Shown here piece by piece: positions 16,431-25,281 of a stretch of DNA of 64,000 nt. Below the pieces are notes generated by a model. It did no database searches, was not told the DNA's origin, and saw only the letters and a list, made by a program, of their open reading frames with translations. The stretch is from Streptomyces sp. NBC_00620 (GTDB lineage: Bacteria > Actinomycetota > Actinomycetes > Streptomycetales > Streptomycetaceae). Both the position numbers and the translations under genes were made by a program. The stretch lies in contig NZ_JAPENY010000001.1 in assembly GCF_026341825.1 (NCBI RefSeq), positions 4,092,001-4,156,000 on the forward strand. The letters run 5' to 3'. Numbering within the stretch: position 1 is the stretch's first letter; each line of letters opens with the position of its first letter.

Positions 16431-17039
16431 TCAGGAGGGAGCGCCCGACTGAGGTTCGGTCTGGGCTTCGGCGCCGCGACCTGGGCCTGCGCCCGTGCCA
16501 GTACCGGCCGCCGCGTCGGCCGTGATGGTCACGGCCAGCTCCGGACAGCCCGCCGTCTCCGTGCACAGATTCGTCTCGACCTTCGCCAGCAGCCTGGCCA
16601 GCTCGGCACGCTCGTCCGTGTCCAGCCCGGCGAGCGTGTACTCCTCCAGATTCGTCCAGGCCGCCGTCACCTCGGCGTTCAGCGCGCAGCTGTCGTCGGT
16701 GGCCTCGACCATCACCGCGCGCCGGTCCGCAGAGTCGGGGCAGCGGCGTACATGCCCGGTCTGTTCCAGGCGCTGGAGCATCTTCGTGACCGTCGAGGGA
16801 TCGAGATCGACCGCCTTGATCAGCTCCGACTGCCGAAGGGGACCGGCTTCCCACAGGCGCATCATCAGATGCTCCTGACCGGGGTAGAGGCCCGCGCCCT
16901 TGAGCACCCTGCCCATCGCGATGCGATGGAGTCGCGCGACCCGGGAGAGGGCATGGCTGACGGGACCGCCGCGGGCCGCCGCGGGCAGCAACTCGGCGGT
17001 ACAGGCGGGGTCTTGTGGCGCCCCGGGAGTGGCGGACAA
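16431..17039 (-). CDS. MarR-family regulator divergent from old yellow enzyme
   Basis: A 202-residue winged-helix regulator: dimerisation helix 'HALSRVARLHRIAMGRVL', HTH 'LRQSELIKAVDLDPSTVTKMLQRLEQ', wing 'GHVRRCPDSADRRAVMVEATDD'. A Gly/Thr/Ala-rich C-terminal tail of about 30 residues follows. The frame is open back to 17231, but that upstream part has no domain and overlaps the operator; the TTG at 17039 follows a textbook AAGGAGG five bases upstream, so I take it as the start. A GTG at 17162, right after a TATATT, is the alternative. It probably represses the flavoenzyme at 17252 through the inverted repeats between them. Confidence 0.8.
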   Translation of the reverse strand: MSATPGAPQDPACTAELLPAAARGGPVSHALSRVARLHRIAMGRVLKGAGLYPGQEHLMMRLWEAGPLRQSELIKAVDLDPSTVTKMLQRLEQTGHVRRCPDSADRRAVMVEATDDSCALNAEVTAAWTNLEEYTLAGLDTDERAELARLLAKVETNLCTETAGCPELAVTITADAAAGTGTGAGPGRGAEAQTEPQSGAPS

Positions 17040-17175
17040 CGCGGCCTCCTTGCCCAGGTCCCCACGGCGACGGGGGATGTCCGTCCGCCGTGGTGCCGCG
17101 CTCTGCGCGGCGGCGATCCAGTGGCCCGTACGACCCCCGGTTGAGATACCGATGGTACTCACCCAAATATAACAT

Positions 17176-17230
17176 TGGTCGGCCAAGTAATGCGCTACAG
17201 TGTCTCCCGGCGTAAATGTTTGGCCGACCA
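17176..17230. promoter_or_regulatory. Paired operator between marR and the flavoenzyme gene
   Basis: TGGTCGGCCAA at 17176-17186 recurs as its exact reverse complement at 17220-17230, 33 bp apart. Each half is also close to palindromic. The downstream copy ends 22 bp before the ATG at 17252, a position suited to repression of the reductase. Confidence 0.7.
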
Positions 17231-17251
17231 TGTAACTCTCTGGGAGCGTCT

Positions 17252-18331
17252 ATGACCACCGCGTTCGACCCCATTGAACTGTCCGGCACGCGGCTCGCGA
17301 ACCGCATCGCCATGGCGCCGATGACCCGCAGCCGCGCTTTCGGTGAGGGCCTCACGGTCACCGAGTCCACTGTCGAGTACTACAGCCAGCGCGCCTCGGC
17401 GGGCTTGATCGTCACCGAGGGCATCCAGCCCTCCGTGCAGGGCCAGGGCTACCCGAACACGCCCGGCCTGCACACGGACGAGCAGGTCGCCGCCTGGCGC
17501 AAGGTCACCGACGCCGTGCACGCCAAGGGTGCGCGGATCTTCGCGCAGATCATGCACGCCGGGCGGATCGGCCACCCGGTGCTCTGGCCGGGCGAGGAGC
17601 GGGTCAGCGTCGCGCCCTCCTCCGTCGCCCCCGACGGACAGCTCTACACCCAAGAGGGGCCGAAGGACTTCATCGCGCCGCGCGAGCTGGACGCCGGCGA
17701 AATCCCCGCCGTCATCGAGGAGTTCGTAGATGCGGCGCGCAACGCGGTCGCGGCCGGCTTCGACGGCGTGGAACTGCACGGCGCCAACGGCTACCTCATC
17801 CACCAGTTCATCGCGGACAACACCAACCTGCGTACCGATGAGTGGGGCGGCTCGGTCGAGAACCGCATCCGCTTCGCCGTCGAGGTGACCAAGGCCGTTT
17901 CCGCGGCGATCGGCCCTGAGCGGACCGGGCTGCGCATCTCGCCTGGGAACCCTTACAACGACATCGCCGAGACCGACCCGAAGGCCACCTACCCGGCCCT
18001 GGTCGAGGCACTGGAGCCGCTGGGCCTCGGCTATCTGCACATCGTCGAGATGACCCCGGGCTACCGGGACATCACGCTGGAGCTGCGCGAGCTGTTCAGC
18101 GGCACGTTCATCCTCAACCCGGCGACGGAGGGCCCGACCGATCACAAGGCGCTGGGCCTGGTGGAGGACGGCGTCGCGGACATCCTCGCCTTCGGCGCGC
18201 TGTTCCTGGCCAACCCGGACCTGCCGGTCAGGCTGAAGAGCGAGGGTCCGTACAACGCCCCGGACCCCGCCTCGTTCTTCGGCGGCGACGACAAGGGCTA
18301 CACCGACTACCCGACGCTCGGCGAGAGCTGA
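17252..18331 (+). CDS. Old yellow enzyme family alkene reductase
   Basis: A 359-residue FMN-dependent TIM-barrel reductase of the NemA/OYE family, which uses NAD(P)H to reduce activated C=C bonds or nitro compounds. It starts 'FDPIELSGTRLANRIAMAPMTRSRA'-like (N-terminal FMN loop), contains 'GFDGVELHGANGYLIHQF' with the His-Gly-Ala-Asn pattern, 'TNLRTDEWGGSVENR', and the C-terminal phosphate-binding 'ILAFGALFLANPDLPVRL'. The ATG at 17252 follows CTGGGAG. It is divergent from a MarR regulator with a shared paired operator, so it is probably induced by electrophiles; the inducer is inferred from the family. Confidence 0.92.
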   Translation: MTTAFDPIELSGTRLANRIAMAPMTRSRAFGEGLTVTESTVEYYSQRASAGLIVTEGIQPSVQGQGYPNTPGLHTDEQVAAWRKVTDAVHAKGARIFAQIMHAGRIGHPVLWPGEERVSVAPSSVAPDGQLYTQEGPKDFIAPRELDAGEIPAVIEEFVDAARNAVAAGFDGVELHGANGYLIHQFIADNTNLRTDEWGGSVENRIRFAVEVTKAVSAAIGPERTGLRISPGNPYNDIAETDPKATYPALVEALEPLGLGYLHIVEMTPGYRDITLELRELFSGTFILNPATEGPTDHKALGLVEDGVADILAFGALFLANPDLPVRLKSEGPYNAPDPASFFGGDDKGYTDYPTLGES

Positions 18332-18390
18332 GGGGGCACGGGGACTACGGGGGTAACGGGGGACTACGGGGGATACGGGGTAGCGGGGGC
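18332..18390 (+). repeat. G-run repeat after the flavoenzyme
   Basis: Seven runs of four or five G separated by ACTAC, TAAC, ATAC or TAGC lie directly after the stop. The unit 'ACTACGGGGG' repeats imperfectly. The pattern could fold as a G-quadruplex in the transcript or the plus strand; this is inference. Confidence 0.55.
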
Positions 18391-18410
18391 GCCCGCGCCT
18401 TCCGTGAGAC

Positions 18411-18440
18411 GGGCCGACGGTGCCGGGAGGCCGTCGGCCC
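18411..18440. terminator. Bidirectional terminator hairpin
   Basis: A perfect 10-bp stem GGGCCGACGG (18411-18420) with its complement (18431-18440) and a 10-nt loop sits between the convergent flavoenzyme and P450 genes. Confidence 0.75.
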
Positions 18441-18459
18441 GAGCTCGGTTGACGGCGTG

Positions 18460-19704
18460 TCAGGTATGGCTGACCTGGAGTTCCTTGACGCCGTTGAGCC
18501 ACGCGGAGCGGAGGCGGCGGGGGGCGCCGACCAGGCGGAGGTTCGGCATGGCGTCGGCGATGGCGTTGAAGATCAGGTCGATCTCGAGGGTGGCGAGGGA
18601 CTTGCCGAGGCAGAAGTGCGGGCCTCCGCCGCCGAAGCCGAGGTGGGGGTTGGGGTCGCGGGTGATGTCGAAGAGTTCCGGGTGGTCGAAGATCTCGGGG
18701 TCGTTGTTGGCGGAGGAGTAGAAGATGCCGACGCGGTCGCCCTTCTTGATCTGCTGCCCGCCCAGTTCGGTGTCCTGGGTCGCGGTGCGCTGGAAGGAGA
18801 TGACCGGGGTCGCCCAGCGGACGATCTCCTCGGCGGCGGTACTCGGGCGTTCGCGTTTGTAGAGGTCCCACTGGTCGGGGTGGGTGAGGAAGGCGTGCAT
18901 GCCGTGGGTGATGGCGTTGCGGGTCGTCTCGTTGCCGGCGACGGCCAACAGGAGGACGAAGAAGCCGAATTCGTCCGAGGCCAGGTTGCCTTCGTCCTCG
19001 GCCGCCACCAGCGTGCTGACGATGTCCTTGGCCGGGCACTGCTTGCGGTCGGCGGCCAGGTTCATGGCGTACGAGATGAGTTCGGTGGCCGACTCGGCGC
19101 CGACCTCCTCGGTGATCGCGTACTCCGGATCGTCGTACGCCACCATCTTGTTGGACCAGTCGAAGATCTTGGCGCGGTCGTCCTGCGGGACTCCGATGAG
19201 CTCCGCGATCGCCTGCAGGGGCAGTTCGCTGGCGACCTGGGTGACGAAGTCGAAGGCGCCGTCGGGACCCGCGCCGGCGATCGCGTGCTCGACGATCGAA
19301 CCGGCGCGGGCGCGCAGGGCCGCCTCCAGGGAGCGGATCGCGCGCGGGGTGAAGCCGCGCTGCACGATCTGCCGGACCCGCGTGTGCTCGGGCGGGTCCA
19401 TGTTGAGCATGATCAGCCGCTGCATCTCGATCGTCTCGCGCGGCATGTGCTCGTGGAAGCGGATGACGGCGGTGTTGAGGAACGAGGAGAACAACTCGGG
19501 GTGTGTGGACACGTACTTGACGTCCGCGTGGCGCGTCACGGCCCAGTAGCCGTCGTCCTGGAAGCCCGCGACACCTGGCTGTTGGGGGATCCAGTGGACC
19601 GGTTCCGTCCCGCGCAACTCGGCGAACTCGGGGAGGGGTATGCGGTGGTGCACCACATCGGGGTCGGTGAAATCGAACCCGTCGGGCAGCGCTGGACAGG
19701 GCAT
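18460..19704 (-). CDS. cyp125: Cytochrome P450, CYP125-like (sterol C26/27 hydroxylase family)
   Basis: A 414-residue soluble P450. The I-helix motif is 'LAVAGNETTRNAITHG', the ExxR region 'AAEEIVRWATPVISF' and the haem loop 'GFGGGGPHFCLGKSLA'. Whole segments match what I know of mycobacterial CYP125A1: 'LPDGFDFTDPD', 'MLNMDPPEHTRVRQIVQRGF', 'VASELPLQAIAELIGVPQDD', 'DEFGFFVLLLAVAGNETTRN' and 'RLRSAWLNGVKELQV'. CYP125 oxidises the terminal methyl of the cholesterol/cholestenone side chain. The ATG at 19704 has a GGGAG site six bases upstream. It is divergent from a FadA5-like thiolase, and KstR-like boxes lie between them, which supports a sterol side-chain role. The physiological substrate in this organism is unproven. 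Confidence 0.88.
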   Translation of the reverse strand: MPCPALPDGFDFTDPDVVHHRIPLPEFAELRGTEPVHWIPQQPGVAGFQDDGYWAVTRHADVKYVSTHPELFSSFLNTAVIRFHEHMPRETIEMQRLIMLNMDPPEHTRVRQIVQRGFTPRAIRSLEAALRARAGSIVEHAIAGAGPDGAFDFVTQVASELPLQAIAELIGVPQDDRAKIFDWSNKMVAYDDPEYAITEEVGAESATELISYAMNLAADRKQCPAKDIVSTLVAAEDEGNLASDEFGFFVLLLAVAGNETTRNAITHGMHAFLTHPDQWDLYKRERPSTAAEEIVRWATPVISFQRTATQDTELGGQQIKKGDRVGIFYSSANNDPEIFDHPELFDITRDPNPHLGFGGGGPHFCLGKSLATLEIDLIFNAIADAMPNLRLVGAPRRLRSAWLNGVKELQVSHT

Positions 19705-19797
19705 CGGCAACTCCCGCCGTTCAGACGGCCTTCTGGTCTTCTGGTCTTCGCGATGACTTCTGACGGTTCATCAGGAACGGGAAACTGCCGTGAAGGT

Positions 19798-19811
19798 AGT
19801 AACGGGTTCTA
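19798..19811. promoter_or_regulatory. KstR-like box on the cyp125 side
   Basis: AGTAACGGGTTCTA fits TnnAACnnGTTnnA except for its first base. It lies 94 bp upstream of the P450 start. Confidence 0.6.
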
Positions 19812-19925
19812 CAACTAGCAAGAGGCGCGGCGACCCGAATCATGTGTGGGATCTGTACGGAAGGCGACTTCCACGGCTGCACGACCCTTGCGGCGCGGGG
19901 GGTTGGCTCAGCAGACTGCACACAG

Positions 19926-19945
19926 AACTAGAACGCGTACTAGTT
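19926..19945. promoter_or_regulatory. KstR-like box on the fadA5 side
   Basis: AACTAGAACGCGTACTAGTT is a near-perfect 20-bp palindrome whose core TAGAACGCGTACTA fits TnnAACnnGTTnnA with one mismatch. It lies 69 bp upstream of the thiolase start. Confidence 0.75.
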
Positions 19946-20013
19946 CGGCGCGGCGGGTGGCCGGGACGCCCGCGCCGCGCGGGTGGACAGGCCCAAGGAG
20001 AGGACGAGCCCCC

Positions 20014-21183
20014 ATGGTCGCGGAACCCGTCATCGTCGAAGCCGTACGCACCCCCATTGGCAAGCGGGGCGGCGCGCTCGCCAATCTGCACCCCGCCTAC
20101 CTCCTGGGCGAGACCTACCGTGAACTCCTGGGCCGCACAGGCATCCAGGCCGACTGCGTCGAGCAGATCGTCGGCGGCACGGTGACCCACGCCGGCGAAC
20201 AGTCCATGAACCCCGCCCGTACCGCCTGGCTCACCATGGGCCTGCCGTACGAGACCGCCGCGACGACCGTCGACTGCCAGTGCGGCTCCTCGCAGCAGGC
20301 CTCGCACATGGTCGCCAACATGGTCGCGGCGGGCGTCATCGACGTCGGGATCTCCTGCGGCGTCGAGGCGATGTCGCGGGTGCCGCTGGGGTCCGGATCC
20401 AAGCACGGTCCTGGCAAGCCGTTCCCCGACGAGTGGAACGTGGACCTGCCCAACCAGTTCGAGGCGGCGGAACGCATCGCCCGCCATCGCGGACTGACCC
20501 GCGAGAACGTCGACTCGCTCGGACTGATCTCGCAGGAGCGCGCCGCCATCGCCTGGTCCGAGGAACGCTTCAAGCGCGAGACCTTCGCCGTACAGGTGCC
20601 CACCACGGAGGAGGAGCAGCGGGCAGGGCAGGGCATGTGGCGGCTCGTCGACCGGGACGAGGGGCTCCGTGACACGACCATGGAGGCGCTGGCCCGGCTG
20701 AAGCCGGTCATGCCCACGGCCGTCCACACCGCGGGCAACTCCTCGCAGATCTCCGACGGCGCCTCCGCGATCATGTGGGCGTCCAAACGGATGGCACGCG
20801 CGCTGAAGCTGCGCCCGCGGGCGCGGATCGTGGCGCAGGCGCTGGTCGGTTCCGATCCCCACTTCCACCTCGACGGGCCGATCGACGCGACGCGGGCGGT
20901 GCTCGGGAAGGCCGGCATGTCGCTGAAGGACATCGACATCGTCGAGATCAACGAGGCTTTCGCGTCCGTGGTGTTGAGCTGGGCGCAGGTCTTCGAGCAG
21001 GACCTCGAGAAAGTCAACGTCAACGGCGGCGCGATCGCGCTCGGGCATCCGGTGGGGGCCACGGGGGCGCGGCTGATCGCGACCGCGCTGCATGAACTGG
21101 AGCGGCGGGACAAGGAGTTCGCGCTGGTGACGATGTGTGCGGGTGGGGGACTGGCGACCGGGACGATCATTCAGCGGTTGTAG
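20014..21183 (+). CDS. fadA5: Thiolase, FadA5-like (steroid side-chain degradation)
   Basis: A 389-residue thiolase; the Mycobacterium tuberculosis FadA5 is of nearly the same length. The nucleophile is Cys90 in 'VDCQCGSSQQASH', the family His is in 'ALGHPVGATGARL' and the second Cys in 'VTMCAGGGLATG'. The Cys-Gln-Cys-Gly form of the nucleophile loop and strings such as 'PNQFEAAERIARHRG', 'QALVGSDPHFHLDGP' and 'IVEINEAFASVVLSWA' are those of FadA5, which cleaves the C3-propanoyl side-chain intermediate of cholesterol rather than acetoacetyl-CoA. The ATG at 20014 has an AAGGAGAGGA ribosome site. It is divergent from the CYP125-like gene and has a KstR-like palindrome 69 bp upstream. Confidence 0.88.
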   Translation: MVAEPVIVEAVRTPIGKRGGALANLHPAYLLGETYRELLGRTGIQADCVEQIVGGTVTHAGEQSMNPARTAWLTMGLPYETAATTVDCQCGSSQQASHMVANMVAAGVIDVGISCGVEAMSRVPLGSGSKHGPGKPFPDEWNVDLPNQFEAAERIARHRGLTRENVDSLGLISQERAAIAWSEERFKRETFAVQVPTTEEEQRAGQGMWRLVDRDEGLRDTTMEALARLKPVMPTAVHTAGNSSQISDGASAIMWASKRMARALKLRPRARIVAQALVGSDPHFHLDGPIDATRAVLGKAGMSLKDIDIVEINEAFASVVLSWAQVFEQDLEKVNVNGGAIALGHPVGATGARLIATALHELERRDKEFALVTMCAGGGLATGTIIQRL

Positions 21184-21342
21184 TCCGCCGGGTGATGAGG
21201 CGGGGCGGTCCAAGAGGAAGCCGTTGGTTCGAAATACCGGCCTTTGGATCGCCCCGTACTCTGTTAATTCCCTATTGGTTAACGGACTGTTCAATTCCGA
21301 TCTCTTCGTCGGCGCGCGATCGATCAGTTGTCCATTGAAACC

Positions 21343-21372
21343 TTGACGGTGTGCGTTCAATCTGAGTACAAC
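21343..21372 (+). promoter_or_regulatory. Candidate vegetative promoter of the LamG/Rhs locus
   Basis: TTGACG (21343-21348), an 18-bp spacer and TACAAC (21367-21372) resemble a HrdB-type promoter 40 bp before the GTG at 21414. The surrounding 21240-21400 is markedly AT-richer than its neighbours. Confidence 0.55.
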
Positions 21373-21413
21373 TGTGGCCTCAATGTGAAAGCTGTGCGGC
21401 TACGGGGGCTGTT

Positions 21414-24400
21414 GTGCTGTCAGATGTGATGCACCGTCATGTCGGCGTACGAAGAGGGAAGTTGCGTGATGTCGCGGTCCTCGTGACGTCCATGGCCGTA
21501 CTGGTCGGGATTCCGGCCGGTGTCACGTCGATCGCCCCGGCGGCGCACGCGAATTCACTCTCCGCCGATTCCGCTGGTTCTCCGAAAAACCTCTCCGAGG
21601 GTGAAAAGGCCGCCGAGAAAGCGGTCGAGACCGGCGAACGTGTGGAGATCGCGGGAGAACGCACCGAATACACGACGACATACGCGAATCCGGACGGTCT
21701 CACCTTTTCCCTCAGCCAGTCCACCGTGCCCGTCCGTGTGCAGCAGAAGGACGGATCGTGGGCCGAGCCGGACGCGACCCTCGTGCGGCGGTCGGACGGC
21801 ACCGTAGGCCCGAAGGCGGCGGTGGCGGACGTGTCCTTCTCCGGCGGGGGCGACGGCGCCGACCTGGTGGCCGTCGAGGAGAGCGGCAGGTCGCTGACGG
21901 TCGGCTGGCCGGGCGAGCTGCCCGAGCCGACCCTGGAGGGCGCCTCGGCGGTGTACGCGGAGGTGCTGCCCGGAGTGGACCTGCGGCTGACCGCGACCAC
22001 CGAGGGCTACCGCGAGGTGCTCGTCGTCAAGACGCCCGAGGCGGCGGCCCACGAGGACCTGACGAAGCTGGACTTCCCCGTCGAGACCGAGGGGCTGACC
22101 CTGCGCGGCGGGACCGGCGGCGGCCTGGACGCCGTCGACGAGAACGGCAACGCGGTGTTCCGTACGCCTGCCGCGCGGCAGTGGGACTCCGCGGGGGACG
22201 CGGCCACGTCCGGGGCATCAGGAGTGTCCACGATGTCGCTGGCCGCCGCTGACGACGAGCCTGTCCAGGACGGCGACGGCGAGTCCGCGCCCGACCCGAC
22301 GCAGGGCCCCGGTGACGGCGACGCATCCGCCGTCCTGCCGGTCACGGCGGACACCGACTCGATCACCGTCGTGCCCGACGCCGGGCTGCTGACCGGTGAC
22401 GACACCGTCTACCCGCTGTACATCGACCCCGACGTGTCCTGGAGCGAGTCCGAGCGGACGCTGCTGTCCTCGGACGGCGACACCTTCTACAACTTCTCCG
22501 GCGGCTCGGACGGCGAGGGTGTCGGCTACTGCGGCACGTACGTCACCGGCGGCGTCGGCTACTACTGCGGCTCGGGCTACAAGCAGCGGATGTACTTCGA
22601 GTTCGCGCCGACCGCGCTGCGCGGCAAGCGGGTCCTTGACGCCACGTTCCGGGTGACCGAGCGCTGGTCGATGTCGTGCGAGAAGACGACGGTGCAGCTC
22701 GTCCGGACGCCGAACATCTCGTCGGCGACGAGGTGGCCGGGCCCGACCACGAGCTGGGACATCATGGGCGACCGTACGGTCTCGGCCGGCCGTGGAACGG
22801 CGTGCGACCCGGACCAGCCGGACGCTCCGATCGAGTTCAACGACGACCCGGCGCAGAGCTACGAGAACCTCACCAACACGGTGAAGGCGTTCGCGGCAGG
22901 CGGCTTCTCCCGGCTGACGCTGATGCTGAAGGCGTACAACGAGTCGGACCCCAACGGCTGGAAGCGGTTCGACGACGACGCGGTGCTGGACGTCACCTAC
23001 GTGGGCGTCCCGGCTCCGCCGACCAGCCCGGGCGTGCTGTCCGGGGAGATCTCCTCCTGCGAGACGGACGCGGCCGATCCCGATGTGCTCTCGGACCCGA
23101 CGCCCACGCTCACCGGGGTGGTCCAGACCCTCGCCGGCGGCGAGAACGACGCGAACCTGCGTGCGCACTTCTACGTGCAGAAGAAGAACGGCACCGCGTG
23201 GGACCTGGTGACCGAGCCGGTGCGGCCGGTCAGCCCCGGGTACGTCAACGACAACCAGAAGGTGTCGGTCAGTTCGCCGATCACGCTGACGGACGGCGGG
23301 ACGTACCGGATGGCGGTGTTCACCCGCTCCTACTACAACAGCGGCAACAGCTATCTGCAGTCCTCCAGCACGGTGACGACCAAGGGCTGGTGCTACTTCA
23401 AGGTCGACACGACCGCGCCCAAGGCACCGCTGATCACGTTCGGCAGCCCTTACTCGCTGTGCACGGCGAACGCCTGCGAACCGGCCGGCGGCCCCGGCGT
23501 GAAGGGCAAGTTCATCTTCAACCCGGCGGCGGGTGACGCCGCCACGGTCGTCGCGTACCGCTACAAGTTGTCCTCGTCCAAGACCTGGTCGGCCGCGATT
23601 CCCGGAACGACAGCCGTGACCAAGGAGATTCCACCGGAACTGGCCGGCACCCAGGTGCTCCAGGTGCGGGCGCTGGACAACGTGGGCAGCGGACGCTGGG
23701 GCGCCATCGCGAGCGTGCGGTTCAACGTGCAGGAGAGCCAAGGGGCCACCGGGCGCTGGCAGTTCAACGACAGCGCGGTCGGCTCGGGTGAAACCGTCGC
23801 GTCCGACTCCGCGACGACTGCGGGGACGCGCCACCCGGCGACCCTCTACACCACCGGCAGCGGCTGGTCGTCGCTGGGACGACGTGGCTCCTCGGACCGT
23901 TCGCTGTGGCTGAACGACGTGGTGGACCCGACCCGGCACGAGGGATACGCCGCGACCTCGGCCGCCGCCGTCAACACGCAGTCCTCGTACACCGTTTCCG
24001 CCTGGGCGTACCTGACGGAGAACACCGACTACCGCACCGTCATGTCCCAGACGGGCAGCGACAGTTCGGGCTTCTCCCTCTACTACTCCTCCGGCGTCAA
24101 GAAATGGATCTTCCGCTTCAACTGGACCGACAGCAGCGGCACTCGGCAGTACGTCGCCGCCGGCGCGGACGTGGCGGGCGTACCGCTGCGCGTGTGGACC
24201 CACGTGGCGGGCGTGTACGACGCCGACGCGAAGACCATCCAGCTGTACGTCAACGGCCGGCCCCAGGGCACCCCGGTGACCGTGCCCGCGGGCGGCGAGA
24301 AGCAGACTCCGGACGGGGCCCTGCAGTTCGGCCGCGCGAGCTATGTGTCCGGCACGTACGTGCAGTACTGGCGGGGCCGTATCGACGAGGCCGCCGTCTT

Positions 24401-25169
24401 CCAGGAGGCGCTGCAGCCGGGCGACGTGGCCAAGGAGGCCAGGCTGCTCGACTCCACCGACACGGCCACGGCCACCGAACTCGTGGGCGCCTGGAACCCG
24501 GACGGCGCGAGCGTCACCGCGACCACGCTCGCCGACACCCTGACCGGCTACACGGAGCGCACGCTCACCCTGTCCGGGGGCGCCTCGATGGACGGTGAGG
24601 CGATCGTCCTGGACGGCACGAACGACGCGGCCACGGTCACAGGCCCGGTCGTCGACGACACAGGTTCCTTCACGGTCACCACCGAGGTCGAACTCGACCA
24701 GGCCGTGCTGAACACCAAGGGCACCGGCTACATCGGCCAAGTGCTGGGCCAGCGCACCGCGGACGGCTCGGCCTGGGGCCTCTGGTACGAGCAGACCGGC
24801 ACCGAGACCCGGTTCGACGACGACGACAACCCCTACGAAGTCCCCGTCGGCTTCTGGCGGTTCGGCCGCCTCGCCGCCGACGGCACCTTCACCGCCGCGG
24901 ACTCCGACGAGGCAGCGGTGGTCGGCAGCCGGGTACGGCTGACCGGGGTGTACGACGCACAGGCCGGCACCGTCGCCCTCTACCTGGACTCGACACAGAA
25001 CGACACGGACACCCCGTACACCGCTGTCGTCGGCTCCGGTGAATTCGCGGCCGGCAAGGCGTATGTGGGCAGCGCCTGGGGCCACTACTTGCCCGGCCGG
25101 ATCTCGGACATCCGGATCTGGGTGGGGGCGGCGGCGGACGGTACTCAGGTGGACACGATGACCGGCTGA
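21414..25169 (+). CDS. Secreted LamG-domain protein of the Rhs locus
   Basis: A 1,251-residue exported protein. The signal peptide is residues 1-47 (VAVLVTSMAVLVGIPAGVTS...AHA). Residues ~60-300 form the conserved extracellular segment usually found at the front of Streptomyces Rhs proteins ('TTYANPDGLTFSLSQSTVPV', 'AVYAEVLPGVDLRL', 'YPLYIDPDVSW'). A Cys-rich beta domain follows ('YCGTYVTGGVGYYCGSGYKQ'), then Ig-like segments, and two LamG/concanavalin-like jellyrolls (from ~778 'GRWQFNDSA' and ~1023 'LVGAWNPDG'). The GTG at 21414 follows GGGGG. It is read in the same direction as the Rhs toxin and probably works with it as a surface or delivery component. Confidence 0.83.
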   Translation: MLSDVMHRHVGVRRGKLRDVAVLVTSMAVLVGIPAGVTSIAPAAHANSLSADSAGSPKNLSEGEKAAEKAVETGERVEIAGERTEYTTTYANPDGLTFSLSQSTVPVRVQQKDGSWAEPDATLVRRSDGTVGPKAAVADVSFSGGGDGADLVAVEESGRSLTVGWPGELPEPTLEGASAVYAEVLPGVDLRLTATTEGYREVLVVKTPEAAAHEDLTKLDFPVETEGLTLRGGTGGGLDAVDENGNAVFRTPAARQWDSAGDAATSGASGVSTMSLAAADDEPVQDGDGESAPDPTQGPGDGDASAVLPVTADTDSITVVPDAGLLTGDDTVYPLYIDPDVSWSESERTLLSSDGDTFYNFSGGSDGEGVGYCGTYVTGGVGYYCGSGYKQRMYFEFAPTALRGKRVLDATFRVTERWSMSCEKTTVQLVRTPNISSATRWPGPTTSWDIMGDRTVSAGRGTACDPDQPDAPIEFNDDPAQSYENLTNTVKAFAAGGFSRLTLMLKAYNESDPNGWKRFDDDAVLDVTYVGVPAPPTSPGVLSGEISSCETDAADPDVLSDPTPTLTGVVQTLAGGENDANLRAHFYVQKKNGTAWDLVTEPVRPVSPGYVNDNQKVSVSSPITLTDGGTYRMAVFTRSYYNSGNSYLQSSSTVTTKGWCYFKVDTTAPKAPLITFGSPYSLCTANACEPAGGPGVKGKFIFNPAAGDAATVVAYRYKLSSSKTWSAAIPGTTAVTKEIPPELAGTQVLQVRALDNVGSGRWGAIASVRFNVQESQGATGRWQFNDSAVGSGETVASDSATTAGTRHPATLYTTGSGWSSLGRRGSSDRSLWLNDVVDPTRHEGYAATSAAAVNTQSSYTVSAWAYLTENTDYRTVMSQTGSDSSGFSLYYSSGVKKWIFRFNWTDSSGTRQYVAAGADVAGVPLRVWTHVAGVYDADAKTIQLYVNGRPQGTPVTVPAGGEKQTPDGALQFGRASYVSGTYVQYWRGRIDEAAVFQEALQPGDVAKEARLLDSTDTATATELVGAWNPDGASVTATTLADTLTGYTERTLTLSGGASMDGEAIVLDGTNDAATVTGPVVDDTGSFTVTTEVELDQAVLNTKGTGYIGQVLGQRTADGSAWGLWYEQTGTETRFDDDDNPYEVPVGFWRFGRLAADGTFTAADSDEAAVVGSRVRLTGVYDAQAGTVALYLDSTQNDTDTPYTAVVGSGEFAAGKAYVGSAWGHYLPGRISDIRIWVGAAADGTQVDTMTG

Positions 25170-25180
25170 CGGCCGTACGC

Positions 25181-25214
25181 GCCGGGCGCCCGCCGACCTC
25201 AGCGGGCGCCCGGC
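25181..25214. terminator. Strong hairpin between the LamG and Rhs genes
   Basis: A 13-bp perfect stem GCCGGGCGCCCGC (25181-25193) pairs with 25202-25214 around an 8-nt loop. It begins 11 nt after the LamG stop, so the Rhs gene may need its own promoter or receive only read-through. Confidence 0.75.
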
Positions 25215-25281
25215 CCACTCCTTCTCCTTTCCATTCCGTGGTCGCTGGTGTGGTCGCGGCCGTGCCTGACGGGGGTTTGTC

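Larger units (their letters stand above)
19705..20013. other. Divergent control region of cyp125 and fadA5
   Basis: No gene is supported. The region carries two KstR-like boxes (19798-19811 and 19926-19945, listed separately), one nearer each gene. The frame upstream of the thiolase ATG is open to 19846 but has no ribosome site or homology. Confidence 0.6.
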
